The position numbers were made by a program, and so were the translations under genes. The notes beneath the pieces were generated by a model. It was not told the DNA's origin. It ran no database searches and was given only the letters and a program-made list of their open reading frames with translations. From an uncultured Slackia sp. (GTDB taxonomy: Bacteria > Actinomycetota > Coriobacteriia > Coriobacteriales > Eggerthellaceae), in contig CAKUIK010000002.1 in the NCBI GenBank assembly GCA_934661005.1, forward strand, positions 1-64,000: a stretch of 64,000 nucleotides of DNA. The letters are read 5' to 3'. Of this stretch, positions 43,555-52,624 are shown piece after piece (position 1 is the stretch's first letter; each line of letters starts with the position of its first letter).

Positions 43555-46431
43555 CTAAACGTTCAGAATATCTCGCAAGAAGCGACCCGTATGGCTTTCA
43601 GGAACCTTCGCAACCTGCTCGGGCGTGCCCGTGGCCACAATGGTACCACCGCGCAAGCCGCCTTCGGGCCCGAGGTCGATCAATCGGTCGGCGGTCTTAA
43701 TAACATCAAGATTATGCTCAATGACAAGCACGGTATTGCCTGCTTCAACAAGGCGCTGCAACACATCGAGCAGCTGGCGCACGTCTTCCATATGCAAACC
43801 CGTAGTGGGCTCGTCGAGGATGTAGAACGTTTTGCCCGTCTGACGACGCTGCAGCTCGCTCGCGAGCTTCACGCGCTGGGCTTCGCCGCCCGAAAGTGTG
43901 GTGGCGGGCTGGCCCAAGCGAATATAGCCCAAGCCCACATCGTGCAATGTTTGAAGCTTGCGAGCCAAGCCCGGCAGGTTTTTGAAGAACTCGAGCGCCT
44001 CATCGACCGTCATATCAAGCACTTCGTACACATTTTTGCCGCGATACGTGACTTGCAGAGTCTCGCGGTTGTAGCGCATGCCTCCGCACACTTCGCACGG
44101 CACGTACACATCGGGCAAGAAGTGCATCTCAATTTTGATTTGGCCGTCGCCCTTGCACGCCTCGCAACGTCCGCCGCTCACGTTGAAGCTGAAGCGGCCA
44201 GGAGCATAGCCACGCGCTTTCGCTTCTTGCGTGCTGGCAAACAAAGCACGAATGTCGTCCCACAAACCGATATACGTCGCAGGATTCGAACGCGGGGTGC
44301 GACCGATGGGACTTTGGTCGATATCGACGATTTTATCGAGCGCCTCATAGCCCGTGAGCTTGCGATACTCCCCCGTGCGATGATGCGCATGGTTGATGCG
44401 GTTCGCGAGCGCCGGCGCGAGCGTGTCGGTGATAAGCGAGCTTTTGCCCGAGCCCGAAACGCCCGTAACCACCGTGAGCGTGCCCAGCTCAACGGAAATG
44501 GAGACGTTCTTCAGGTTGTTTTCCCGCGCACCGGTAAGTTTGATAGCGCCGCGCTTGGGGTTGCGGCGAACTTCAGGCACCTCAATGCGGCGGCGGCCCG
44601 ACAGATAATCGGCCGTGTAACTTCCTTCGGCGCGCGCCACTTCGTCGGGCGTGCCCGCAGCAACCACATGGCCACCCTTCTCGCCAGCACCCGGGCCCAT
44701 ATCGATAACGTAATCGGCATGGCGAATGGTGTCTTCATCATGCTCAACGACAATCACGGTATTGCCTAAATCGCGCAAGCGCTCAAGCGTCGCGATAAGG
44801 CGCTCGTTGTCGCGCTGGTGAAGGCCGATGGAGGGCTCGTCCAGAATATAGAGCACGCCCATAAGGCCCGCGCCAATCTGCGTGGCCAAGCGAATGCGCT
44901 GCGCCTCGCCGCCCGAAAGCGACGCTGTTCCACGTTCGAGCGTCAAATAGTCGAGGCCCACGTCAACCAAAAATTGCAGGCGGGCGCGCACCTCTTTCAC
45001 GATGGCGGTGGCGATGAAGGCCTGGCGCTCGTCGAGCTCAAGGTTGTTGAAGAATCCCAACGCGTCGGCAGCAGACATGTCGCATACCTCGTGGATATTC
45101 TTGCCGCCAATGGTGACGGCGAGAATTTCCGGCTTCAAACGCTTTCCACCGCACGTTGCGCACGGAATGGTGGCGAAATACTTCTCGTACTTCTCACGCT
45201 GGGAATCGCTCGTAGAATCTTTGTAGCGGCCCATGACCGCCTCGCACGCGCCTTCCCAATCGATACTCCAGCCCGTTTCGCGGCCGTCGACGGTCACGTA
45301 GTCGACGAAGACCTTTTCGCCCTTCAAGCCATACAGCAGCACATCGCGCGTCTTTTTTTTCAGATCTTCCCAAGGGGTGGCGGGGTCTTCGCCCATATGC
45401 CTGCACACCGCTCGAAGAACCTGGGGGTAATAATTGCCCGTTGCGAACGGCGCAATGCAGCCCTCGTTCAGCGACAGCGACGGGTCGGGAATAAGCAGGC
45501 TTGGGTCAACCTCCTCGCGACTGCCAAGGCCCGCGCAATCGGGGCAAGCGCCATAAGGCGCATTGAAGCTGAAATCGCGCGGCTGGAGTTCGTCCATAGA
45601 ATGGCCGTGCTCGGGGCATGCGAGAGCGAGCGAATAGAAATGGTCGCCAGGCATAACCGTCGTGAAGCCGGGAGTCGACTTCTGACCATCGGCTTTCTGG
45701 GCTTCCTCATCGACCAGGTGGCACACCACGCGCCCGTCGGAGAGCTTCGTGGCGGTTTCCACCGATTCGGCGATGCGGCTCGTCGCGGACGCCTTCAGCA
45801 CCACGCGATCGACCACGACGTCGATCGTGTGCTTGAACTTCTTGTCGAGCTTGATGGGCTCGCCTTCCAAACGCTGCACCACGCCGTCGATGCGGACGCG
45901 AGAGAAGCCTTCTTTTTGCAGGTCGGACAAGATTTTCGTGTGCTCGCCCTTGCGACCAACCACCACGGGCGCCAAGATAAGCGCCTTTTTGCCCTCGCCG
46001 AGCGCGAGAATCTCATCGGTCACCTGGTCGGTTGTGCGGGCCTTAATTTCGCGCCCGCATTCAGGGCAGTGCGGCGTGCCTACACGCGCGAACAGAAGGC
46101 GCAGGTAGTCGTAGATTTCCGTCGTGGTACCCACCGTTGAGCGCGGATTTTTCGACGTGGTTTTCTGATCGATTGCCACTGCGGGCGACAACCCGTCAAT
46201 CGAATCGAGATCGGGTTTGTTCATTTGCCCCAAGAATTGGCGGGCATAGGCAGAAAGGCTCTCCACGTAACGGCGCTGGCCTTCGGCGTAAATGGTATCG
46301 AACGCGAGCGACGACTTGCCCGAACCGGACAAGCCCGTAATAACCACGAGCTTGTCGCGGGGAATGGTGACGTCGACGTTTTTCAGGTTGTGCTCACGCG
46401 CGCCCTTGATGACGATGGAATCGCTGGCCAC
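43555..46431 (-). CDS. uvrA: Excinuclease ABC subunit A
   Basis: 958 residues, full length. Two ABC ATPase modules: Walker [15 protein letters not shown] and [14 protein letters not shown], signatures [12 protein letters not shown] and [12 protein letters not shown], and zinc-finger cysteines CPECG, CATCGG and CEACKGDG. It recognises DNA damage with UvrB. The start is GTG at 46431 with AAAGG upstream. No uvrB or uvrC is in the window. Confidence 0.97.
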   Translation of the reverse strand: MASDSIVIKGAREHNLKNVDVTIPRDKLVVITGLSGSGKSSLAFDTIYAEGQRRYVESLSAYARQFLGQMNKPDLDSIDGLSPAVAIDQKTTSKNPRSTVGTTTEIYDYLRLLFARVGTPHCPECGREIKARTTDQVTDEILALGEGKKALILAPVVVGRKGEHTKILSDLQKEGFSRVRIDGVVQRLEGEPIKLDKKFKHTIDVVVDRVVLKASATSRIAESVETATKLSDGRVVCHLVDEEAQKADGQKSTPGFTTVMPGDHFYSLALACPEHGHSMDELQPRDFSFNAPYGACPDCAGLGSREEVDPSLLIPDPSLSLNEGCIAPFATGNYYPQVLRAVCRHMGEDPATPWEDLKKKTRDVLLYGLKGEKVFVDYVTVDGRETGWSIDWEGACEAVMGRYKDSTSDSQREKYEKYFATIPCATCGGKRLKPEILAVTIGGKNIHEVCDMSAADALGFFNNLELDERQAFIATAIVKEVRARLQFLVDVGLDYLTLERGTASLSGGEAQRIRLATQIGAGLMGVLYILDEPSIGLHQRDNERLIATLERLRDLGNTVIVVEHDEDTIRHADYVIDMGPGAGEKGGHVVAAGTPDEVARAEGSYTADYLSGRRRIEVPEVRRNPKRGAIKLTGARENNLKNVSISVELGTLTVVTGVSGSGKSSLITDTLAPALANRINHAHHRTGEYRKLTGYEALDKIVDIDQSPIGRTPRSNPATYIGLWDDIRALFASTQEAKARGYAPGRFSFNVSGGRCEACKGDGQIKIEMHFLPDVYVPCEVCGGMRYNRETLQVTYRGKNVYEVLDMTVDEALEFFKNLPGLARKLQTLHDVGLGYIRLGQPATTLSGGEAQRVKLASELQRRQTGKTFYILDEPTTGLHMEDVRQLLDVLQRLVEAGNTVLVIEHNLDVIKTADRLIDLGPEGGLRGGTIVATGTPEQVAKVPESHTGRFLRDILNV

Positions 46432-46584
46432 GGCTTAGACCTTTCTGCCAATTATTTGCAACCGCGCCATAATAGCAGAAATAGAACATTCATTCGCTGT
46501 TCTTCATAAAGCGCCCCACGATTTCGCCACGGCTTGCACCGCGGGTGCAATGGCACGCTCGCGCGGAATCTCTTCTCGAAGGCG

Positions 46585-47280
46585 TTACATGCCCGGCTTC
46601 ACCAAGCCGCTTTCATAGGCGGCAACCACGAGCTGCGCGCGATCGTGGGCGTCGAGTTTCACCATGATGCGACCCACATGCGTGCGAACCGTCGCGGGGG
46701 AAATAACGAGCTCGGCCGCAATTTCGTCGTTGGACAAACCCTTGCCGACCATGGTGAGAATCTCGCGCTCGCGCTCGGTAAGGTCGGAAATGCGCGTGCC
46801 ATCGAAGCGCGCCTTGCTGCGCGACGCAGCGTACGTCTCGACGAGGCGGCGGGTGATCGACGGCTGGATGAGGGCATTGCCTTCGTGTACAACGCGAATA
46901 GCATGCGCCAAGTCGTCAGGGTCGACGTCTTTCAGCAAAAAGCCGCTCGCACCAGCGGCGAGGGCGTCGTAGACGTATTCATCGATGTCAAACGTCGTAA
47001 GAATGAGCACCGCAACGCCGGTCGTATCGGGGTCTTCCGACAGGGCCTTGCACGCCTCAATGCCATCTTTGCGCGGCATGCGAATATCCATGAGCAGCAC
47101 ATCGGGATGCATGCGATGCGCCAAGGCGACGGCATCGGCCCCATCGACCGCCTCGCCCACCACCTCAATGCCGGGAAACGATGAAAGAATCAGCCTGAAG
47201 CCCTTGCGCACCAAATCTTGGTCGTCGGCGATGGCAACCCGAATGGGCGCAGCGCCGCAGGTCTCATCGATGTTCGTCAT
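46585..47280 (-). CDS. NarL/FixJ-type response regulator
   Basis: 231 residues. Receiver domain with IADDQDLVRKGF, phospho-acceptor Asp in VLLMDIRMPRKDG, and the switch residues ILTTFD and LLKD. A LuxR-type helix-turn-helix follows (LTEREREILTMVGKGLSNDE, VRTHVGRIMVKL). It overlaps the histidine kinase gene by 17 bp, so the two form one unit. Targets unknown. Confidence 0.93.
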   Translation of the reverse strand: MTNIDETCGAAPIRVAIADDQDLVRKGFRLILSSFPGIEVVGEAVDGADAVALAHRMHPDVLLMDIRMPRKDGIEACKALSEDPDTTGVAVLILTTFDIDEYVYDALAAGASGFLLKDVDPDDLAHAIRVVHEGNALIQPSITRRLVETYAASRSKARFDGTRISDLTEREREILTMVGKGLSNDEIAAELVISPATVRTHVGRIMVKLDAHDRAQLVVAAYESGLVKPGM

Positions 47281-48745
47281 CGTGTACCACCTCCAAAGGT
47301 ACTTCGGCGCGAATCGTGCATCCGCGACCGGGCTCGCTTTCTATGTTGAATGCGCCGTTAAGCGCCTCGATTCTCTCGCCCATGCCCTCTAGGCCATGGC
47401 CCTCGGCGCTTTCGCGCACTTCGCGACCCATGCCTACGCCATTGTCGGAAAATACCAGCATCGCTTTCGACGGAGAAGACGCCAGCCCAATGCGAATGCG
47501 CGAGGCCTGGGCGTGCCGCACGGCGTTGGTCGCCGACTCTCGGGCAAGCGAGAACAGCGCCATGTCGACGAATGCGGGCACGCGTGCCTTTTCGTAGTCG
47601 GCCTCGTCGAAATCGACTTCGATACCCGCACGCTGCAAAAACGACACCACGTCGGCCATGCGTTCGGTGCCCTCGGCAGGCGCATGCTCGGCTGCTTCAT
47701 CGCCGCGCAGCACTCCGATAAGCGAGCGAATCTCGTCGAGAGACGATTTCGAAACGGAACGAATATCGGCAATCGCCTCTTTTGCCGCAGCTGGATTCAA
47801 GTCGATGAGGCGCTCCGCTGCGGCCGCTTGAATAGTAACCGCGGAAAGGGAATGCGCCGTAATGTCATGCACTTCGCGCGCGATGCGCACGCGCTCATCA
47901 GCGACGCGACGAGCGGCAAGCTCTTCGCGCGTTCGCTCCGCTTCGACCAAGCGGCGACGCGTCTCTTCCATATACGCATGGTACATGCGCATGCCAAAGC
48001 CGCCCAGGGCAGCGACCACCACGAACGCCACGTTTTCGATGCGCATCACAAGCGCCATAGTGACGCTCGAAGCGCCCATGGGAACCACCGCGGCACACAC
48101 TCCCACCACAGCGGCGGCCGCAAGGGCTTCGCCGCGGGCCCGCTCGCTTGCCACGGTATACACAGCAACAATGGGGCCGATAGGCGAAAGCGACACCGTT
48201 CCGCCCATGGAATTCGACAAGAAGACGTAGCACGCAAGCGTCAACGCCAGCACGAACCAAGGTGCTTCACGACGCAAAATCAAAGGCGCGGTAGTCAGAG
48301 CGACGGCTAGATACGCATAGATATTGGGTACGTAATTAACCCAGCTCGACCCATACGGACCCGCATCAACATGCACAACAGAAGACGCAGTAATAACCAT
48401 CTGGGCGCAACCGAACGCGAACGCGATAAGAGCTATAGCGGCATCGATGCCCCAATCGGCGGCACCGCGATGCTGCGACGAAGATTCTTCTTCCGATACG
48501 CCACCGAATATGCCACCCGATGCAATATTCTGTCTCACGAAACCAGCGAAATCTTCCCTTTCGGAGGCATCGAGTTGCGAATGGGGGTTCGTATGCGCGC
48601 GCTTTTCGGCTCGATCGCCAGTCGGCTTTTCCGCCCGATTGCCAACTCGGTCGCCATGCAGCAAGACCCCTGCGACAGGCGAGGCACCTTCGCCCCTGTT
48701 CGCCTCGGGCTCGGAATGGACAGTATGTTCCTTTATAAATTTCAT
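47264..48745 (-). CDS. Sensor histidine kinase, HisKA_3 (DesK/NarX-like)
   Basis: About 493 residues. A hydrophilic N-terminus of about 85 residues, then five or six membrane segments (from AAIALIAFAFGCAQMVITAS), a HisKA_3 domain with the phospho-histidine in REVHDITAHSLS, and an ATPase domain (SDNGVGMG). The N-terminus contains a near-repeat GNRAEKPT/GDRAEKRA. It lacks an obvious sensory domain outside the membrane, so it may sense the membrane itself. Three in-frame ATGs (48745, 48763, 48781) have no decisive ribosome site, so the start is uncertain. Confidence 0.88.
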   Translation of the reverse strand: MKFIKEHTVHSEPEANRGEGASPVAGVLLHGDRVGNRAEKPTGDRAEKRAHTNPHSQLDASEREDFAGFVRQNIASGGIFGGVSEEESSSQHRGAADWGIDAAIALIAFAFGCAQMVITASSVVHVDAGPYGSSWVNYVPNIYAYLAVALTTAPLILRREAPWFVLALTLACYVFLSNSMGGTVSLSPIGPIVAVYTVASERARGEALAAAAVVGVCAAVVPMGASSVTMALVMRIENVAFVVVAALGGFGMRMYHAYMEETRRRLVEAERTREELAARRVADERVRIAREVHDITAHSLSAVTIQAAAAERLIDLNPAAAKEAIADIRSVSKSSLDEIRSLIGVLRGDEAAEHAPAEGTERMADVVSFLQRAGIEVDFDEADYEKARVPAFVDMALFSLARESATNAVRHAQASRIRIGLASSPSKAMLVFSDNGVGMGREVRESAEGHGLEGMGERIEALNGAFNIESEPGRGCTIRAEVPLEVVHDDEHR

Positions 48746-48807
48746 GCAGCCATCGTAAGGCATGGATGGCGTTTCATCCATACCACCAGCAGCGTAAACC
48801 AAGCAAT

Positions 48808-48980
48808 TGTTCAAAAAGGTACTCGAATGTGGCATTTTCGCGCTCACGCACGCGCGAACCCCGCAACACCTCGCAGGCATTAACCCATATCACCAGGTCA
48901 TAAGCCTGCGCTGTCGTTAACGTAACTGAGACTGCCTTCTTGAACGTATTTTTTGCCACATTCGAGCACCTTTTTGAACA
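48808..48980. repeat. Fold-back intergenic element G
   Basis: Arms 48808-48834 and 48954-48980 (27 bp, containing TTCAAAAAGGT and CTCGAATGTGGCA) are reverse complements with one mismatch, enclosing 119 bp. An inner CGCAGGC / GCCTGCG pair is also present. It lies in the gap between the histidine kinase and the recombinase genes. It shares no block with elements A, C, D or E. Confidence 0.75.
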
Positions 48981-49004
48981 TAACCGTAACGCACCCGTAC
49001 GGCA

Positions 49005-49052
49005 GCGCGCGACGATGTTCGTCTCGTCTTTCAGATGGGAGATAGAAGCCTG
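49005..49052 (-). repeat. Partial duplication of the recombinase 3' end
   Basis: About 45 bp just outside the recombinase stop repeat, imperfectly, the last coding bases of the gene (49087-49132). Both contain TTTCAGATG-GAGATAGA and a GCGC-ACG/GCGATG block on the plus strand. On the minus strand this copy would read SISHLKDE, like SISHLKEEHRR in the gene. Confidence 0.6.
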
Positions 49053-49070
49053 TTTGAGCGTATCCGCAGC

Positions 49071-50288
49071 CTACCCGCGCGGAAGCGCACGGCGATGCTC
49101 CTCTTTCAGATGCGAGATAGACACATGCGTATAGATTTGCGTGGTCGACAAGCTCGAATGGCCGAGCATCTCTTGAACGCTGCGCAAATCAGCGCCGCCT
49201 TCTACCAAGTCGGTCGCAAACGTGTGGCGCATATCGTGCGGCGAGAGCGTTTGGTCGAGCCCTGCGGCAAGCAAGCTCTGCTTGAACATTTTGCGGAGCG
49301 CATCGGGCGACATTTGATTGCCACGCGTGCTCACGAAGAAATACGGGCTCTCTTTGCCGGCAAGCAGCGCAGGGCGCGCATGATAGAGATAGTCGCGCAT
49401 AGAAGCGATGGCCAGCTCATGCAGCGGCACGATGCGCTCTTTCGAGCCTTTACCGAACACGCGCACCTGCGCCGCGTCGAAATCGACATCCTCGACCAGA
49501 AGACCCGACGTTTCCGAAATACGGGCACCGCACGCATAGAGGAATTCGAGGATCGCGCGATTGCGTATGTCGGCAGGCTTATCGCTGCCACGCCACACCG
49601 AAAGCAGGCGAACCATGTCGGTGGGAGGTATGGTACGGGGGAGATTGCGTGCAAGCTTGGGGCCGCTCATCACATCGGCTGGGTTCGTTTCAACGAGACC
49701 CTCGGCCGTGAGCCACCGAAAAAACGAACGCACGGAAGACAGCCGACGGTTCACCGTACGGCGCGAATACCCAGCATAATCCAAATCGCCCAAATAGCTT
49801 CGCATGTCGCGGCGCGTCGCGCACAGCGGGTTCACCGATACGCGAGCCGCCCATCGACCATAGTCGAGCAAATCGAGTCGATAATTACGCACAGTGTGCT
49901 GCGACGCATTGCGCTCTACGACAAGCATGTCGCAGTAACTTGCGACATAAACCAGATAGAGCTCGTCAATCGCGGGAAGCTCGAGTTCGGCCGCCTCGCG
50001 CGCAACTTGCGCGGATGTTTCGCATTTAACCGGCACGGCTGTCCCTCGTTCGGCCTGCACGCCCGTCTCGCGTTCAACCGGAACTCCCGCCTCGCGCGCA
50101 ACCTGCGCGGTCGCCCCGCGTTTAATCGGCACATCTATCTCGCGTTCGGCGTGCGCGCCTACCTCGCGCCCAGCCCGCGCGCCTGACCCTCGTTCAACCG
50201 GCACAGTCGTCCCGCGCTCAATCGGCGCGCCCGTCCTGCCTTCGAGCTGCGGGCTCGTCTTCCCAGCCTCCTGTTTCGCTTTCGCCAT
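49071..50288 (-). CDS. xerC: Tyrosine recombinase, XerC/XerD-like, with N-terminal repeat array
   Basis: 405 residues. From about residue 105 the protein is a normal Xer recombinase: SAM-like core-binding domain, then the catalytic Arg (CGARISETSGL), Lys (GKGSKERIVPL), HDMRHTFATDL (His-x-x-Arg), GHSSLSTTQIYTHV (His and Tyr nucleophile). The first 100 residues are extra and made of ten 8-residue units. Xer proteins are usually about 300 residues. It is in the trmFO-dprA-comM neighbourhood where xerC is found in Firmicutes and some Actinobacteria, so chromosome dimer resolution is the likely role. Confidence 0.9.
   Translation of the reverse strand: MAKAKQEAGKTSPQLEGRTGAPIERGTTVPVERGSGARAGREVGAHAEREIDVPIKRGATAQVAREAGVPVERETGVQAERGTAVPVKCETSAQVAREAAELELPAIDELYLVYVASYCDMLVVERNASQHTVRNYRLDLLDYGRWAARVSVNPLCATRRDMRSYLGDLDYAGYSRRTVNRRLSSVRSFFRWLTAEGLVETNPADVMSGPKLARNLPRTIPPTDMVRLLSVWRGSDKPADIRNRAILEFLYACGARISETSGLLVEDVDFDAAQVRVFGKGSKERIVPLHELAIASMRDYLYHARPALLAGKESPYFFVSTRGNQMSPDALRKMFKQSLLAAGLDQTLSPHDMRHTFATDLVEGGADLRSVQEMLGHSSLSTTQIYTHVSISHLKEEHRRALPRG
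49989..50228 (-). repeat. Ten-unit 24-bp coding minisatellite in the recombinase gene
   Basis: Residues 21-100 fall into ten 8-residue units without gaps: APIERGTT, VPVERGSG, ARAGREVG, AHAEREID, VPIKRGAT, AQVAREAG, VPVERETG, VQAERGTA, VPVKCETS, AQVAREAA. Position 1 is always Ala or Val, and Arg or a charged residue recurs at positions 4-6. The units are degenerate at DNA level, so this is not a fresh slippage product. Confidence 0.85.
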
Positions 50289-50291
50289 GCC

Positions 50292-51638
50292 TTACAGCAA
50301 GCCCTTGGCACGAATATCGGCCACGTAGCCCTCCATAGCGCGAGACCCACGCTCGGCATAGGCGGCGTAGCGCATGCCCTTGTTGCGAATATGCTGGTCG
50401 AGCGGCTTTAAAATGCCAAAATTCACATGCATGGGCTGATAATCTTGCGTGGCGGGATCGGTCGCATAGTCGAGCAATGCGCCAAACGCGGTTTCGACAG
50501 GGAGAAGCGGCGCTTGCACGCCCTTAAGGCGGGCAAACACGAACAGCGCGCACATAAGGCCCGACGCGATAGCTTCGCAATAGCCTTCGGTGCCCGAAAG
50601 CTGGCCCGCGACATAGACGGGGGCATCGACGCCGCGCAAACGCAAATCGCGATCGAGCAGGCGCGGGGCCCGGATGAACGTGTTGCGATGCATGACGCCG
50701 TAACGCGCGAACTCGGCATTCCGCAAACCAGGAATCATGCGGAAAACGCGCTTCTGCTCGCCGAACGTAAGATTAGTTTGGAAGCCCACCAGGTTATAGG
50801 CAGTGCCCTGAGCGTTTTCAGCACGAAGCTGCACCGCCGCCCACGGACGCCGACCCGTCGCAGGGTCGGTAAGGCCCACAGGCTTACATGTGCCAAACCG
50901 AGGCGCGTCAGCGCCCTTGCGGGCGATTTCCTCAATAGGCTGGCATGCCTGGAACAAATCTTTCGTTTCAAAATCGCGCTTGATAACACGATCGGCAGCA
51001 ATGAGTTCCGCAATAAAAGCGTCATAGCTTTCCTTGTCGAACGGCGCATTCAAGTAGTCGCCCGGCGCGTCTTGCTCATAGCGCGACTGACGGAACAGCA
51101 CATCCATATCTAGGGAGTCGGCCATGACCACAGGCGCTGCCGCATCAAAAAACGCAAGGTTATCGGAACCTGTTTTGTCCACAAGCCATTGCGCGAGCGC
51201 ATCGCTCGTAAGCGGACCCGTTGCCAAGATAGTTGCGTCCGCATCCCCCAACGACGCATCAAGCGGGTCGGAAACACACGCCACGCGATACTCGATATAC
51301 GGGTTTTCCTTCACCAGGGAAGTGACGTCGGCAGAAAACTCGTCACGATCGACCGCAAGCGCTCCGCCCGCATCGACGCGGTTTCGGCCCGCCACCGCGA
51401 TAAGCTGCGACCCGAGCGCCGTGAGCTCGGCTTTCAGCATGCCGGCGGCGCTTTCGGGCTTCGTGCTTTTCAGCGAATTCGAGCATACGAGCTCGGCGCA
51501 ATCGCCACCGCGATGCACGTCGGTTTCGGTTTCGGGTCGCATCTCAAACAGACGCACGTGCACGCCACGTTGGGCGAGCTGAAGCGCGGCCTCGCTGCCT
51601 GCAAGGCCCGCGCCGATTATGTTCACAAATTTATCCAT
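50292..51638 (-). CDS. trmFO: FADH2/methylene-THF-dependent tRNA (uracil-5-)-methyltransferase
   Basis: 448 residues. FAD-binding N-terminus NIIGAGLAGSEAALQLAQRG, then LFEMRPETETDVH and CAELVCSNSLKS, and later YVAGQLSGTEGYCEAIASG, all diagnostic for TrmFO. It forms ribothymidine 54 in tRNA with folate as methyl donor. The ATG at 51638 (MDKFVN) was chosen over an upstream one. It ends 3 bp before the recombinase start. Confidence 0.96.
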   Translation of the reverse strand: MDKFVNIIGAGLAGSEAALQLAQRGVHVRLFEMRPETETDVHRGGDCAELVCSNSLKSTKPESAAGMLKAELTALGSQLIAVAGRNRVDAGGALAVDRDEFSADVTSLVKENPYIEYRVACVSDPLDASLGDADATILATGPLTSDALAQWLVDKTGSDNLAFFDAAAPVVMADSLDMDVLFRQSRYEQDAPGDYLNAPFDKESYDAFIAELIAADRVIKRDFETKDLFQACQPIEEIARKGADAPRFGTCKPVGLTDPATGRRPWAAVQLRAENAQGTAYNLVGFQTNLTFGEQKRVFRMIPGLRNAEFARYGVMHRNTFIRAPRLLDRDLRLRGVDAPVYVAGQLSGTEGYCEAIASGLMCALFVFARLKGVQAPLLPVETAFGALLDYATDPATQDYQPMHVNFGILKPLDQHIRNKGMRYAAYAERGSRAMEGYVADIRAKGLL

Positions 51639-51686
51639 GCAGCGAGGATACCATACACCGCATGGCAATTCACAAAAGCCCGCAAG

Positions 51687-52619
51687 CTATCCAACAGCGC
51701 CAAATCGCCCATCAGGAAAACGCGTAAGCGCGCCCGCGCCCTCAAGCAGCGACACGTGAGCCATGACGCGCGTCGCCGCCGCCATGGGATCGTCGCCATC
51801 GGCGAACAGAGCGATAATCTCTTCGAGACGCATGGGGTCTGCGGCGAGAGCCGACAAAATGGGGTCATCGACGCTCGCATCGGCGCCGTTGCCCGCAAAC
51901 AGCGCCAACTGTTCAGCACCATAGCCGCCTCCCACGATTCCTGGGAACAACGACATGATCGCCGAATCGAACACCTCCTTGCTCACAATGGGCATGGCCC
52001 CTTGAGCGAGCAGCATGTTCGATCCAGCCGATGTCGCAGAAAAAATTGACCCTGGCACCGCAAGCACATCTTTATTGGCGGCGAGCGCTTCGTCGGCCGT
52101 AGAAAACGTACCGCTCGGAAGCCCAGCCTCCACAATGAGCGTCGCACGCGCAAGCCCCGCAATAAGGCGATTGCGCTTGCGGAACATAAACGGCTTCGGC
52201 GGATAATGCCAGGGGAACTCTGAAGCGACAGCTCCCCCTCCTTCGACAATACGCCGAAACAAATCCACGTTCGATTTCGGATACGGCTCATCACAGCCGC
52301 CGCCAAGGAATGCGACCGTCTTGCCTCCTGCCGCAAGCGCCGCCTCGTGCGCCGCAGCATCGCAGCCGCGGGCGCCTCCCGATATCACCACCACACCGAG
52401 CTCCGCCGCCCGGCCCGCCAGCATCTTCGTCGCATTCAGTCCATAGGGCGTCGCCTTGCGCGCACCCACAACCGCAAGGCCCTCTTTCAGCGCGCAGGGG
52501 TCTCCTATCACATAGAGCCGCTCAGGGGGCTCGGGGACAAATTCGAACGCTTCGGGATACTCCTGCGCGCCTCGATTGATTTCGAAACGAGGGCCGTTGA
52601 TGCGAAAGCGCTCCTCCAT
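51687..52619 (-). CDS. dprA: DNA processing protein DprA
   Basis: 310 residues. Rossmann-like core with VVGARKATPYG, VISGGARGCDAAAHEAAL, LGGGCDEPYPKSN and a C-terminal winged-helix remnant. DprA loads RecA on incoming single-stranded DNA. It is 5 bp from comM, so the two share an operon. Confidence 0.93.
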   Translation of the reverse strand: MEERFRINGPRFEINRGAQEYPEAFEFVPEPPERLYVIGDPCALKEGLAVVGARKATPYGLNATKMLAGRAAELGVVVISGGARGCDAAAHEAALAAGGKTVAFLGGGCDEPYPKSNVDLFRRIVEGGGAVASEFPWHYPPKPFMFRKRNRLIAGLARATLIVEAGLPSGTFSTADEALAANKDVLAVPGSIFSATSAGSNMLLAQGAMPIVSKEVFDSAIMSLFPGIVGGGYGAEQLALFAGNGADASVDDPILSALAADPMRLEEIIALFADGDDPMAAATRVMAHVSLLEGAGALTRFPDGRFGAVG

Positions 52620-52624
52620 AGCCG

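Noticed and set aside
49989..50228. The regular 24-bp units as a possible CRISPR array
   Set aside because: The units are contiguous without spacers, in frame and inside a recombinase gene, and no cas genes are near.
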